Shown in pieces: positions 25,205 through 32,979 of a stretch of 38,050 nucleotides of DNA; the first letter of the stretch is position 1; every line of letters begins with the position of its first letter. Origin of the DNA: Chthonomonadaceae bacterium. Its GTDB lineage: Bacteria > Armatimonadota > Chthonomonadetes > Chthonomonadales > Chthonomonadaceae. The DNA is taken from assembly GCA_025352825.1 (NCBI GenBank), contig JANXSG010000008.1:1-38050 (forward strand), written 5' to 3'. A program made the position numbers and the translations under genes. The notes under the pieces were generated by a model that searched no databases, was not told the origin of the DNA, and worked only from the letters and a program-made list of their open reading frames with translations.

Positions 25205-25978
25205 ATGCAGTTAAGTTACCTGCAGAAGCAAGAGTTTTATAAAAATGGCTATCTTCATATCCCGGGTGTAGTACCTAAAGTTATGATTGATCAGGCAATG
25301 CGCAAGATTAATCATTCCATTGGAAACGGTATTCCTTCCGATGAAGTTGAACGTCTTCGAATCGTCTCTTTTTGCAGTGAGTTACGCCATGATCGGTGTA
25401 TAACCGATATGCTGTACAAATCACCTGCTATCGATTTAGTTGAATCTCTGGTGGGCAGCGGCAACCTTAAGCCAACAAATTATGGCCAGATCGCTATTCG
25501 CTTTCCGCTGATGGACGATCCTCCTAAAGTGCCTTATCCTCATCTGGATGGAATGCATGCGCCACTCAATGGAATACCCGAAGGGATAATTGAAAATTTC
25601 ACCATGCTTGTAGGCATTCTGCTTAGTGAAGTCGCCGAAAATAATGCTGGTAACCTTACCGTTTGGCCGGGCACTCACCATCAATATGAGAAGTATTTTC
25701 AAGAGTATGGTGCAAAAACACTGCTGGAAGGTATGCCACCCATTGATTTGCCTGAGCCTGTGCAGTTAAAAGGTAAGCCAGGAGATATCTATTTCTGTCA
25801 TTATCAGCTAGCTCACACAGCGGGGCCAAACGTGACGCCTTATCCCAGGTATGCCACTTTCTACCGCCTCTTCCACGTGGATAAGGGCCTGAGCCATTGG
25901 CCTTCGATGGAGGATATCTGGATGGAGTGGGATGGAATGAAGAAAGTTGTTCAAGATGAAGCTGGTAAACTGATTTAA
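25205..25978 (+). CDS. Phytanoyl-CoA dioxygenase family protein
   Basis: The 257-residue product resembles PhyH-type Fe(II)/2-oxoglutarate oxygenases. The first iron ligands are the His and Asp of PYPHLDGMHAP. The distal His is probably in CHYQLAHTAGPNV, followed by an Arg-containing YPRYATFYRLF for 2-oxoglutarate. GNLTVWPGTHH is also typical. ATG 25205 is chosen over ATG 25193 because GGAG at 25195-25198 has proper spacing. It begins 21 nt after miaB and may share its transcript. The substrate is unknown; members act on lipids, amino acids and natural products. Confidence 0.88.
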   Translation: MQLSYLQKQEFYKNGYLHIPGVVPKVMIDQAMRKINHSIGNGIPSDEVERLRIVSFCSELRHDRCITDMLYKSPAIDLVESLVGSGNLKPTNYGQIAIRFPLMDDPPKVPYPHLDGMHAPLNGIPEGIIENFTMLVGILLSEVAENNAGNLTVWPGTHHQYEKYFQEYGAKTLLEGMPPIDLPEPVQLKGKPGDIYFCHYQLAHTAGPNVTPYPRYATFYRLFHVDKGLSHWPSMEDIWMEWDGMKKVVQDEAGKLI

Positions 25979-26021
25979 AGAGACGGTTATAGATCAGTTA
26001 ACGTTTTAGAAACATCCTCAG

Positions 26022-26202
26022 CCCTCACCCCCATCTCCCAGTCCCAAAAACAGGAGAGGGGGCGACTAATGCACAGGTTTTTCAATGATACACGAGGCAC
26101 TGATCTTAATATATAAATAACTCCTACGAAGTGTGAGATTGAAACCAATCATTTATAGCTCCCCCTCTCCTGTTTTTGGGAGAGGGGGTTGGGGGGTGAG
26201 GG
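26022..26202. repeat. CCTCACCCC-type palindromic repeat pair between convergent genes
   Basis: The segments 26022-26062 and 26161-26202 are inverted copies. One reads CCCTCACCCCC...CCCAAAAACAGGAGAGGGG and the other is its complement. Each arm also folds on itself (CCCCCTCTCC with GGGAGAGGGGG around TGTTTTT). It fills the space between convergent phyH and the ADP-ribosylglycohydrolase gene, where it could end transcription from both sides. The roughly 100 nt between arms contain no gene. Related copies lie at 36314-36407 and 37767-37947. Confidence 0.75.
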
Positions 26203-26216
26203 CTCTCAAGTAGAAC

Positions 26217-27155
26217 TCAAGAATAGGATTGAGCGAGATCCAGCATGGCGTCTGCAAGTTCGATAAGATGATCGCGCTGATAGAGAACATTCAGCCAGCG
26301 AACAGGTATACCAGCCATTCCATATCGTGCTCCAGCCAACGCTCCCACAACTGCCCCTACTGTATCTGCATCTGCTCCTCGGTTCACAGAGACAAGTAGA
26401 GCAGATTCCAAATCGGAAGTATGCAGAAACGACCAGAGTGCAACCTCCAAAGTATCCAACACATAACCTGTGGGGGAAGTCTCGCAGAGCGGCTCCATAG
26501 CTCGGCCGATGCGTTCTTTAAAGGCTTCAGAAGCCTCCGTGCAGGCATCGTACGCATCATCCACAGAATCCTGTTTGCTCTTTCCAATCAAAAGATTCGA
26601 TAAAAGTACATTTAGAAACACACAGGACCATTCACAATCCGTGTGGGTATGTGTGATTCGGGAAAGAACTGGTGATAGAGAAGCGATGTAGTCTGGATTG
26701 CTGTATACAAAAAGCGATAGTGGCGCGCAGCGCATAAGCGAGCCGTTTGCGGCTCCTTCCGGCTTTTGCGCCTGAACTTCTCTGCTTGCCTGCTCCCACG
26801 AGGACCCTTCACTTATCTCCTCTAAAACATGCTTTGTGTGGCTGCCGATATCTTTTGGCTGCTTTTTCATCCAGGATACAAATCTTTGTGCGATATCATC
26901 CGGATCAAACACTCGTTTAGCAAGAAGGCTTTCCACGACGCAGAGAGTCATCTCAGTATCATCTGTCCATTCACCGGGAGCAAGATGCAGCCATCCTCCT
27001 CCGACCATATCTGTAATGAAGTGGCTGGAATCTCGTGCTTCCTGAAATTCCAATGGAGAACCGAGTGCATCACCCGTAGCAATGCCAAGCAGTACTCCCC
27101 TGAAACGATCTTTAAGGCGCTTTTGATTTGCGATTTCATCAGCAGAATCCGCCAT
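26217..27155 (-). CDS. ADP-ribosylglycohydrolase family protein
   Basis: The 312-residue product belongs to the DraG/ARH fold, which removes ADP-ribose from proteins or related molecules with two Mg ions. Visible motifs are GVLLGIATGDALGSPLEF (residues about 20-37), the metal-binding WTDDTEMTL near 62-70 and the C-terminal NRGADADTVGAVVGALAGA with its D-x-D-T ligands. Length is typical of bacterial members. GGGAG lies 8 nt before the ATG on the minus strand. No partner ADP-ribosyltransferase is in the window, so the substrate is unknown. Confidence 0.92.
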   Translation of the reverse strand: MADSADEIANQKRLKDRFRGVLLGIATGDALGSPLEFQEARDSSHFITDMVGGGWLHLAPGEWTDDTEMTLCVVESLLAKRVFDPDDIAQRFVSWMKKQPKDIGSHTKHVLEEISEGSSWEQASREVQAQKPEGAANGSLMRCAPLSLFVYSNPDYIASLSPVLSRITHTHTDCEWSCVFLNVLLSNLLIGKSKQDSVDDAYDACTEASEAFKERIGRAMEPLCETSPTGYVLDTLEVALWSFLHTSDLESALLVSVNRGADADTVGAVVGALAGARYGMAGIPVRWLNVLYQRDHLIELADAMLDLAQSYS

Positions 27156-27178
27156 GTTCGAAACTCCCGTTGCTAAAA

Positions 27179-27406
27179 TCAGTTCAGTTCCAAGCCAAGA
27201 AACTCTTTCATCGCGTGTATCAATTTTTTCCGATCATCTGGGTCTGCCATCTGGAGGCCATAGTGGTTAATGAGTATTACCTGTTGGTTTTGCCATTCCT
27301 GCCAACAGTCAGCACAGATCGTATCAGATATTTTCTGACCGAGTTGACCACCCATCGGCGGGTCAGGGAGCTGCTCCCCACTTTTTGCACATCTGCTGCA
27401 CTGCAT
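27179..27406 (-). CDS. Fe(2+)-trafficking protein, YggX-like, with Cys pairs
   Basis: The 75-residue product matches the YggX family, linked in enterobacteria to iron supply and oxidative protection of Fe-S proteins. The shared core is GGQLGQKISDTICADCWQEW, then QQVILINHYGLQMADP and the end MKEFLG. Unlike E. coli YggX it carries two CxxC pairs, CSRC near the N-terminus and CADC. Such Cys-containing versions occur in other phyla and could bind a metal. It starts directly at the end of the GNAT gene and lies 23 nt before the ADP-ribosylglycohydrolase gene. Confidence 0.85.
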   Translation of the reverse strand: MQCSRCAKSGEQLPDPPMGGQLGQKISDTICADCWQEWQNQQVILINHYGLQMADPDDRKKLIHAMKEFLGLELN

Positions 27407-27913
27407 CTAATTCACAAGCCTTTCTATACCGCAATCCGGCGAGGGCATTTTACTCGAAATGGATTTGCGCATGAGCCGGTGCTCAATGTTGGCATCAAGA
27501 AAAATAGCGCCTTTAGCAAAATATCCGAGTTTCTCGTAAAAAGGAATGGCATGAACTTGTGCTTCGAGAAGTATCTCAATGAAGCCCTGTTCAGCAGCAG
27601 CGTATTCTGCGGCATTCATCAGTTCGGTGCCAACACCTAATCCACGAAATTCTTTCAGTACGGCTACACGTCCGATTTTTGCCAGCCTATTTCCCTTGTC
27701 GAGAAGTCTCGCCGTTCCCACTATTTTACTATCTCGATCAGAAGAGTTAATCATCGCCAGCAAATGAACTGCCGTGGCATCATAACTATCCAGCTCTTCG
27801 TCAGAAGGTACATTTTGTTCAATCACAAATACCTGCATACGAACTGAAAACACCGCCTGCAGATCTGTATCACTTACAACCCGAACTATTTCTATCTTTA
27901 AATCACTGACCAT
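27407..27913 (-). CDS. GNAT family N-acetyltransferase (ElaA-like)
   Basis: The 168-residue product has the GNAT fold: VRMQVFVIEQNVPSDEELD near the N-terminus, KIGRVAVLKEFRGLGVGTEL holding the acetyl-CoA loop, and AQVHAIPFYEKLGY. The pattern resembles ElaA-type acetyltransferases. ATG 27913 is preceded by GGAGAAG with 8-nt spacing. The frame stays open upstream to GTG 28063 and would add 50 residues with a hydrophobic segment; no ribosome-binding site supports this. The acceptor substrate is unknown. Confidence 0.88.
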   Translation of the reverse strand: MVSDLKIEIVRVVSDTDLQAVFSVRMQVFVIEQNVPSDEELDSYDATAVHLLAMINSSDRDSKIVGTARLLDKGNRLAKIGRVAVLKEFRGLGVGTELMNAAEYAAAEQGFIEILLEAQVHAIPFYEKLGYFAKGAIFLDANIEHRLMRKSISSKMPSPDCGIERLVN

Positions 27914-28071
27914 AAAAGCTACTTCTCCATAAAATGAGAGACTTCCTTCTTGATTCACTCTCATCCCCGGCCTGATGAGCGTTAGTAAAATGAAAAATCC
28001 CATTAGCATCAGAGCCATGAATGGCACGGGCTGAGAATTGTATTGCCAAAAATAATCTCCCACACATTGCC

Positions 28072-28141
28072 GGGCACTGAAGTACCCGTCTGGGAAGCCT
28101 GCGGCCAGCCGTCCTCCGGACGGGAATCGCGTCTGAAAGAC
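28072..28141. repeat. Triple-hairpin repeat, single copy
   Basis: Successive hairpins are GGGCAC-TGAA-GTACCC (28072-28087, one mismatch), GCC-TGC-GGC (28097-28105) and CCGTCC-TCC-GGACGG (28109-28123), then GTCT-GAA-AGAC (28131-28141). The second and third align base for base with the repeat pair at 36151-36293, with paired substitutions that keep the stems. It lies between the DUF58 and GNAT genes, both minus strand. Confidence 0.6.
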
Positions 28142-28209
28142 ACCTGTTTTTTGATGCTGTAAGTTTTCAACTCCCGGAAATAGTCATCTATGGGATATTT
28201 TCACACTAT

Positions 28210-29523
28210 TTACAGGAGCATATGCTCTTTGACTTTGAGATAGCGGTTCACCAGATCGGCAGAGAGTTTATCAGCAGGCGAGTCAACCACCAGGACTCCT
28301 CTCTGCATTAACTCAGCCATCGCAGTGCTGCGATCGTTGATAGTTTGAATAGCAACAGATTTCTCGTAGGCAGAATCAGGGCTTGTGACAGGCTGTTTGG
28401 AAGTACGCAGAATGTGTGTATCGAGTAGAGTTACTGCTGCCACCAAATGCCTTGACTGCAGAGCAGCAAGTTCGGAAATAGTGGAGCGAGATGAGTCGGC
28501 ATCCCAAATATCGGTAAAACAGACTAATAACGATCTTCTCCGCCACATCTTTTGAAGCTGTCCCATTGATCTCTGATAATCTGGCTCGGCCAGAGATGCC
28601 TCCACATTATGGAGGGCTTCCATAATCGCAAACACTTGTGATCGCCCTTTTTGTGGAGGAAGATAGGTTTTGATCTGGTCGGAAAATAGCAGCAGTCCCA
28701 CTCTATCTTCTGAAAGTGAGGCAACGTAAGCAAGCACGAGTGCCGCTTTGATGGCGTGTTCGATCTTCTGAACACCGTCGATTTCAGCCAGCATCGTGCG
28801 TCCAATATCAATGGCTATTATCACATTTTGAGACTTCTCAATTTCGTATTGGCGAGTGACTAGTTTTCCTCTCCGTGCTGTCGCTTTCCAATCGATTCGC
28901 CGCATTTCGTCGTCCGGCATATAGTCTCTGAGGCTTTCAAACTCTCTACCCAAACCCTGTATTCTTGCATTTCTGACGCCGATCTGCTGCAATCTACCCT
29001 TACGAGCCATAAGGCTAAACTGAGCCGTCTCAAGATCTGGATAGACTTTTACACAATTATTTGTGGAGAATTCTCGAACTTTTTTAATCAGTGACATTCT
29101 TCCGTGCAGCCTGAGAAAGATATTGCCAAACTCGTAATCGCCTCTTCTGCTTGGAGTGAGATGATAAGAGACTGTTTGTTTGGAATGCGATGGAATATCT
29201 AGGTTCAGCGGGTCCTCTGGAAGGTCGCTCATAATTCCTGGAGGGGGGAATTCTCTCATCTCAACCTTTAATGGATGTGGTGATGAGTTGGTGACATGGA
29301 TATTTACTATATTGGAATGGCCTAACCTCAGTTTGGAATCTATCTCACGATCTATACGAATATCTGTTTGACTGGGCAGCGTGCGATTATCAATGGTAGC
29401 CAGGAGCAGCAGGGCAATATCCCAAATGATCACGAAGGGATAGATAGTTGGTGTAAATCCACCCAGAAGGAGAGCAAGGATTCCGACAACAAAAAGGGAC
29501 AGCCATAGTCTGCTGAACGTCAA
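28210..29523 (-). CDS. DUF58 domain-containing membrane protein with von Willebrand A-like domain
   Basis: The 437-residue product has two hydrophobic segments at its N-terminus (about 7-45), an immunoglobulin-like extracellular region, and the DUF58 signature near 205-220 (LRDYMPDDEMRRIDWKATAR). A VWA-like region follows, with an IIAIDIGRTM metal-site-like strand. DUF58 proteins often pair with MoxR ATPases; none is nearby here. The start is TTG 29523, overlapping the stop of the S4-domain gene. The role in this cluster is unknown. Confidence 0.9.
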   Translation of the reverse strand: MTFSRLWLSLFVVGILALLLGGFTPTIYPFVIIWDIALLLLATIDNRTLPSQTDIRIDREIDSKLRLGHSNIVNIHVTNSSPHPLKVEMREFPPPGIMSDLPEDPLNLDIPSHSKQTVSYHLTPSRRGDYEFGNIFLRLHGRMSLIKKVREFSTNNCVKVYPDLETAQFSLMARKGRLQQIGVRNARIQGLGREFESLRDYMPDDEMRRIDWKATARRGKLVTRQYEIEKSQNVIIAIDIGRTMLAEIDGVQKIEHAIKAALVLAYVASLSEDRVGLLLFSDQIKTYLPPQKGRSQVFAIMEALHNVEASLAEPDYQRSMGQLQKMWRRRSLLVCFTDIWDADSSRSTISELAALQSRHLVAAVTLLDTHILRTSKQPVTSPDSAYEKSVAIQTINDRSTAMAELMQRGVLVVDSPADKLSADLVNRYLKVKEHMLL

Positions 29524-29771
29524 AAACTGGCCTCAGCTGGAGCTGTACTGGAAAGGGTTATAGTTAAGCCTCCGTCGATGTTCACGCAGTCTCCGGGGCG
29601 CAGCTTTCGGCCACGCCTCTGCTCTGGATCGCCATTTACGATTACCGGAGTCTCTGCAAGATAAAACTTTGCTTCGCCTCCTGTTGAGATGGTTCCAGTC
29701 ATCTTTAAAAGCTGGCCTAATGTGATATAGTCGCTTCGAAGTGCAAAGTGTTGTGTATCGTTGATGGGCAT
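29520..29771 (-). CDS. RNA-binding S4 domain protein (YbcJ/YaaA-like)
   Basis: The 83-residue product is essentially one S4 domain: SDYITLGQLLKMTG, then EAKFYLAETPVIVNGDPEQR and RRGRKLRPGDCV. Stand-alone S4 proteins of this type (YbcJ, YaaA) bind structured RNA. It overlaps DUF58 and is 6 nt downstream of the YqgF-like gene, so all are probably co-transcribed. The ribosome-binding site is weak. Its neighbour YqgF-like protein also suggests RNA metabolism. Confidence 0.87.
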   Translation of the reverse strand: MPINDTQHFALRSDYITLGQLLKMTGTISTGGEAKFYLAETPVIVNGDPEQRRGRKLRPGDCVNIDGGLTITLSSTAPAEASF

Positions 29772-29777
29772 ATATTG

Positions 29778-30191
29778 CTATGCTCTTTCATTTTCAAAGA
29801 ATCGCTCACATAGTATCACGGCGACATAGTCATCGTACGCTCGGTCTGGAAATCGCAGAGATGCAGGAATGAGGCGGTGCAGGCCTCTTGCCGGATTTTC
29901 CAGGAGAAACCGCGAGCGTGCCGCCTCCGATGAAAATCTTTCGTCTACATAGATTAAATTAATATCCGGCATGGAAACGGATATCTGCGCGGCAGCTTGT
30001 TTAGATCCTGTCCCTTTACCGAGTAGGATAATATCTGGTTTCCACTCACGTACAGTATTAAAAACTTTCTGGCCGAACAGCTCCGTGTTTACAATTTCCT
30101 TATAAATAATCATGCCATCTTCTCGCACAAGGGCCAGTCCACATTTAGACCTTCCCGGATCAATGCCCAGAGCTGTTCGCATCGTTTTCAT
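29778..30191 (-). CDS. YqgF/RuvX-like RNase H-fold nuclease
   Basis: The 137-residue product matches the YqgF family, in which characterised members process pre-16S rRNA ends. Putative catalytic acids are Asp in LGIDPGRSKCGLALV, Glu in YVDERFSSEAAR and Asp in AYDDYVAVIL. It is more divergent than typical RuvX. It lies 11 nt after DUF3084, an association also seen in cyanobacteria as far as I recall. The ATG at 30191 has a poor ribosome-binding site. Confidence 0.85.
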   Translation of the reverse strand: MKTMRTALGIDPGRSKCGLALVREDGMIIYKEIVNTELFGQKVFNTVREWKPDIILLGKGTGSKQAAAQISVSMPDINLIYVDERFSSEAARSRFLLENPARGLHRLIPASLRFPDRAYDDYVAVILCERFFENERA

Positions 30192-30202
30192 CTTGAAGAT
30201 AT

Positions 30203-31768
30203 TTATAAACGCTTGAGCTTAAACTCAAGTTGAATCGGATCTGTAGAACTCAGCGATTCTCTTGCAATAGCAGTAATCTCGACCTCGCCGCCTCTGCGGC
30301 GCACCCTGTCTGTCAGCAACAGCAGATCACTTGGGCTCATAAGCCCGTAGTTTGGTTTCCCTGTTTGCGGATCGATAAGAGGCACCGCGCCAGCTTTCAT
30401 TGCACTGTTTCGCACATCATTTTGAAGAAACTCTACGATGGAATTCAGAACTTTATCCAGGGATTGGCGAGCATCTATTTGGCCTATCGCCACGATATCA
30501 CCCTTGGCATACAGCGGAGTGACAGCGCGAGGACTAAGTTCGATCAGAATGTCCTCCCCCTCCACACTATTATTGATGGCGTTTACCACCACTACCACGG
30601 GCTGATCACTTCCGTAAAGTGTTTCTACCATCGCATCCAGACTAGCCTGCTCATCCGCATCGTGTTCGCTGGTCAGCGTAATAATATGCTTATTGACGAT
30701 ACGTACTGCACGGTCGTTCTCACCTTTCGATGCTCCGTGGATAAGGGCCGAAGTACTGGCTTCATCCAAAAGCGTGATTAGCTCTTTTCGGATTGCTTCC
30801 GGCCGCTGGTGCGGTGCAATCACTTTACGGCCAAGCATTTCTCCTGCTCGCACACTGAGAGGACGCTGCCTCAAAGCCATGAATGTCTGCTGCATATCGC
30901 GTCCAGAAACAGCAAGCTGTGCGTAAAGATCGTTCTGCTTTTGGTATAGTTTGTCCTGAGTGCTTTGGAGTTCCGCGATCTCTTTTTTCAGCCGTGTCTC
31001 TGCTGCCTGCTGTATTTCATTCGCCCCAAGCTGTACCTTATTTGCCTCATAAAGCGCCTCGTTCGCTTTGGTCAGCTTTACACCGGCATCACGAATTTCG
31101 CCATTCATCGTAATCAGTTCTTTTTTAGCTGCCTCCAGCTTGGTATTTGCTGCCTCAAGCTTCGTATTTTCGCGTACTCTATCCACATTTTGTTCACTGA
31201 TTTCATGGTTTGATATCTGCAGTCGATTTTTCGCTGTCTGAAGATTATGAACATCCCTTTTCCCCGAGGCCAGATTGATTGAGAGCTGTTTGTTGGCAAC
31301 TATTAATTTTGAGTTCGCTTCGACTATCCTGGCATTTTGTTTTAAAGCCTGTTGATATTGAGTTTTAATAGCTATCAGCTGAAAGTTTGTTGTCTTTAAC
31401 TGACTGTCTAGCTCCCTGCGTTTAGCTTCCAGCGAATTAACCTGTGACAGACTCCTCCGGTTCTGTTCTGTATAGATGGACGCATCGCTTGTTAATTTAT
31501 GATTCAGCTCTTTATTCTCTTCAATGGCTCTTTCACCACTCAGAACAACTCTTCTAATTGGGGAGGAGATCAACATCACGGTGACGACGCTCATAAGGGC
31601 GATAAAGCCGCCTGTCAGGCTGGTGATTAGAATAGCGGTATGTTTGGGGCGCATCCCAAACCAGGAGACACGTTTCTTCCCCCAGCGCCTGCCCTGCAGA
31701 TCACCGTAATAAGATATAAAGCCCCCCAGGATAATCCAGGTGATGAGCGCTAATACTGTCCAGATCAT
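30203..31768 (-). CDS. DUF3084 coiled-coil membrane protein
   Basis: The 521-residue product begins with a transmembrane segment (MIWTVLALITWIILGGFISY) and a second near residues 45-68. A long heptad-rich coiled coil runs from about 75 to 300, with many Asn/Lys/Leu/Glu and repeated KLEAAN-type units. A globular C-terminal region ends FKLKRL. This plan fits DUF3084, found mostly in cyanobacteria and a few other diderms. The function is unknown; the adjacent Lpt genes suggest a role in the envelope. Confidence 0.88.
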   Translation of the reverse strand: MIWTVLALITWIILGGFISYYGDLQGRRWGKKRVSWFGMRPKHTAILITSLTGGFIALMSVVTVMLISSPIRRVVLSGERAIEENKELNHKLTSDASIYTEQNRRSLSQVNSLEAKRRELDSQLKTTNFQLIAIKTQYQQALKQNARIVEANSKLIVANKQLSINLASGKRDVHNLQTAKNRLQISNHEISEQNVDRVRENTKLEAANTKLEAAKKELITMNGEIRDAGVKLTKANEALYEANKVQLGANEIQQAAETRLKKEIAELQSTQDKLYQKQNDLYAQLAVSGRDMQQTFMALRQRPLSVRAGEMLGRKVIAPHQRPEAIRKELITLLDEASTSALIHGASKGENDRAVRIVNKHIITLTSEHDADEQASLDAMVETLYGSDQPVVVVVNAINNSVEGEDILIELSPRAVTPLYAKGDIVAIGQIDARQSLDKVLNSIVEFLQNDVRNSAMKAGAVPLIDPQTGKPNYGLMSPSDLLLLTDRVRRRGGEVEITAIARESLSSTDPIQLEFKLKRL

Positions 31769-31836
31769 TGGCCTACCCCCGACATTCGTGATATTCCGGG
31801 ACTCCCATCCACTGTGGACTGGGTACTACGAACATA
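31769..31836. other. Short gap between DUF3084 and LptF/G with imperfect hairpin
   Basis: CCCAtCCA and TGGacTGGG can pair near 31803-31823, and CCCG with CCGGG near 31779-31802. No gene or promoter is evident. The 68-nt gap is the largest break between lptB/lptF and DUF3084, so the operon may continue through it. Confidence 0.2.
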
Positions 31837-32979
31837 CTATCTCGAAGCACGAATGGCTAAAACTACTCCCACAAACCCACCCACAATATCCGCAAGAAAA
31901 CTGGCTAACATAGGAGGCAACCCGCCATTTTTGCCTACTACGAAGGTGGAGTGATAGAACACCCAGTATATAAATACGATAAAAATAGCCAGTCCAAACC
32001 CTACACTTTTCCCACCGCCCCGCTGAGTATTCATACCCAGCGCTGAACCTACTATTCCAAAAATGAGGCTGGCAAACGGCAGCGATATTTTACCATAGAG
32101 ATCGACTTCCTGCCCGCGTACATCATGACCCTTTGATCTGTCTGAAGCAATTTCTTTTTGAAGGTTACGAAAACTCTTATTATTTGGGTCTGTAATTTCA
32201 GCTTTTTTCCCCTCATTAAACGATTTGCCCAGCGTAGCTTGATGAGGAAGGGTTTTCAGTTCTTTGAAGTAGAGCGGTATTAGATTATCGATGGTGCCAG
32301 TTTCTTTATCGGAGATAAATGGCATAGACCAGCCATCGTAATAGGTCCAGTCGACACTCTTTAAATCTTTTGCTCTAGCGCTATTACAGTACACCACAAT
32401 TTCAGGTTCACCTTTGTGATTCTTGTCTGCACTATACTTTATAATACTCACTCTTTTATAACTTTGTGTCCTGGCATCGTAGCCACCGTCTACCCGAACA
32501 AACTCTTCCTGGCCATCCTTCCCCTCAAAGCTATAGGAAAGAGTGTTGGAAGACTCAGCAAAATGTTCCATTGCTTCCTGTTTCACTACCCACATGGCAG
32601 TACTGGCAGGGGGCACCACGATATCATTCCAGAGAAATGCAACAACACTTACCAGAAAACCAACCAGAATAACAATTCGAAGCGTGCGCGGAAAGCTAAT
32701 GCCGGCAGCGAATATGGCCACTGCTTCCCTGTCCGCTGAGAGCCTTCCAAATGCAAGCAGCCCTCCCAACAGCATGGCCATAGGGAATGTCTGAGTGATG
32801 ATGCTGGGCATAGTAAGCATCACGAATTTGAAAACCGTCCAGACAGGCACGCCTTTAACCAGCATATCGGTTGCCTGAAAGAGCGAGCCCGCGGTAAATA
32901 CCAGAAGCAAGAACATCATTAATCCGCTGATGAAAGGGCCAATGATATCTTTCAGTATTAGTTTATCGATCAGGCGCAT
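31837..32979 (-). CDS. LptF/LptG (YjgP/YjgQ) family permease
   Basis: The 380-residue inner-membrane subunit of the LPS transport ABC complex. It starts MRLIDKLILKDIIGPFISG with the first helix. About three N-terminal helices and three C-terminal helices flank a periplasmic beta-rich domain (about 125-265). LptF and LptG cannot be distinguished; only one copy is in the window, so a homodimer or a distant partner is possible. It overlaps the lptB end by 17 nt, strong evidence of coupled expression. Confidence 0.93.
   Translation of the reverse strand: MRLIDKLILKDIIGPFISGLMMFLLLVFTAGSLFQATDMLVKGVPVWTVFKFVMLTMPSIITQTFPMAMLLGGLLAFGRLSADREAVAIFAAGISFPRTLRIVILVGFLVSVVAFLWNDIVVPPASTAMWVVKQEAMEHFAESSNTLSYSFEGKDGQEEFVRVDGGYDARTQSYKRVSIIKYSADKNHKGEPEIVVYCNSARAKDLKSVDWTYYDGWSMPFISDKETGTIDNLIPLYFKELKTLPHQATLGKSFNEGKKAEITDPNNKSFRNLQKEIASDRSKGHDVRGQEVDLYGKISLPFASLIFGIVGSALGMNTQRGGGKSVGFGLAIFIVFIYWVFYHSTFVVGKNGGLPPMLASFLADIVGGFVGVVLAIRASR

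Noticed and set aside
26022-26062. CCTCACCCC repeats as an insertion sequence
   Set aside because: No transposase or open frame between the arms; loops and spacing vary. They are better described as dispersed palindromes.
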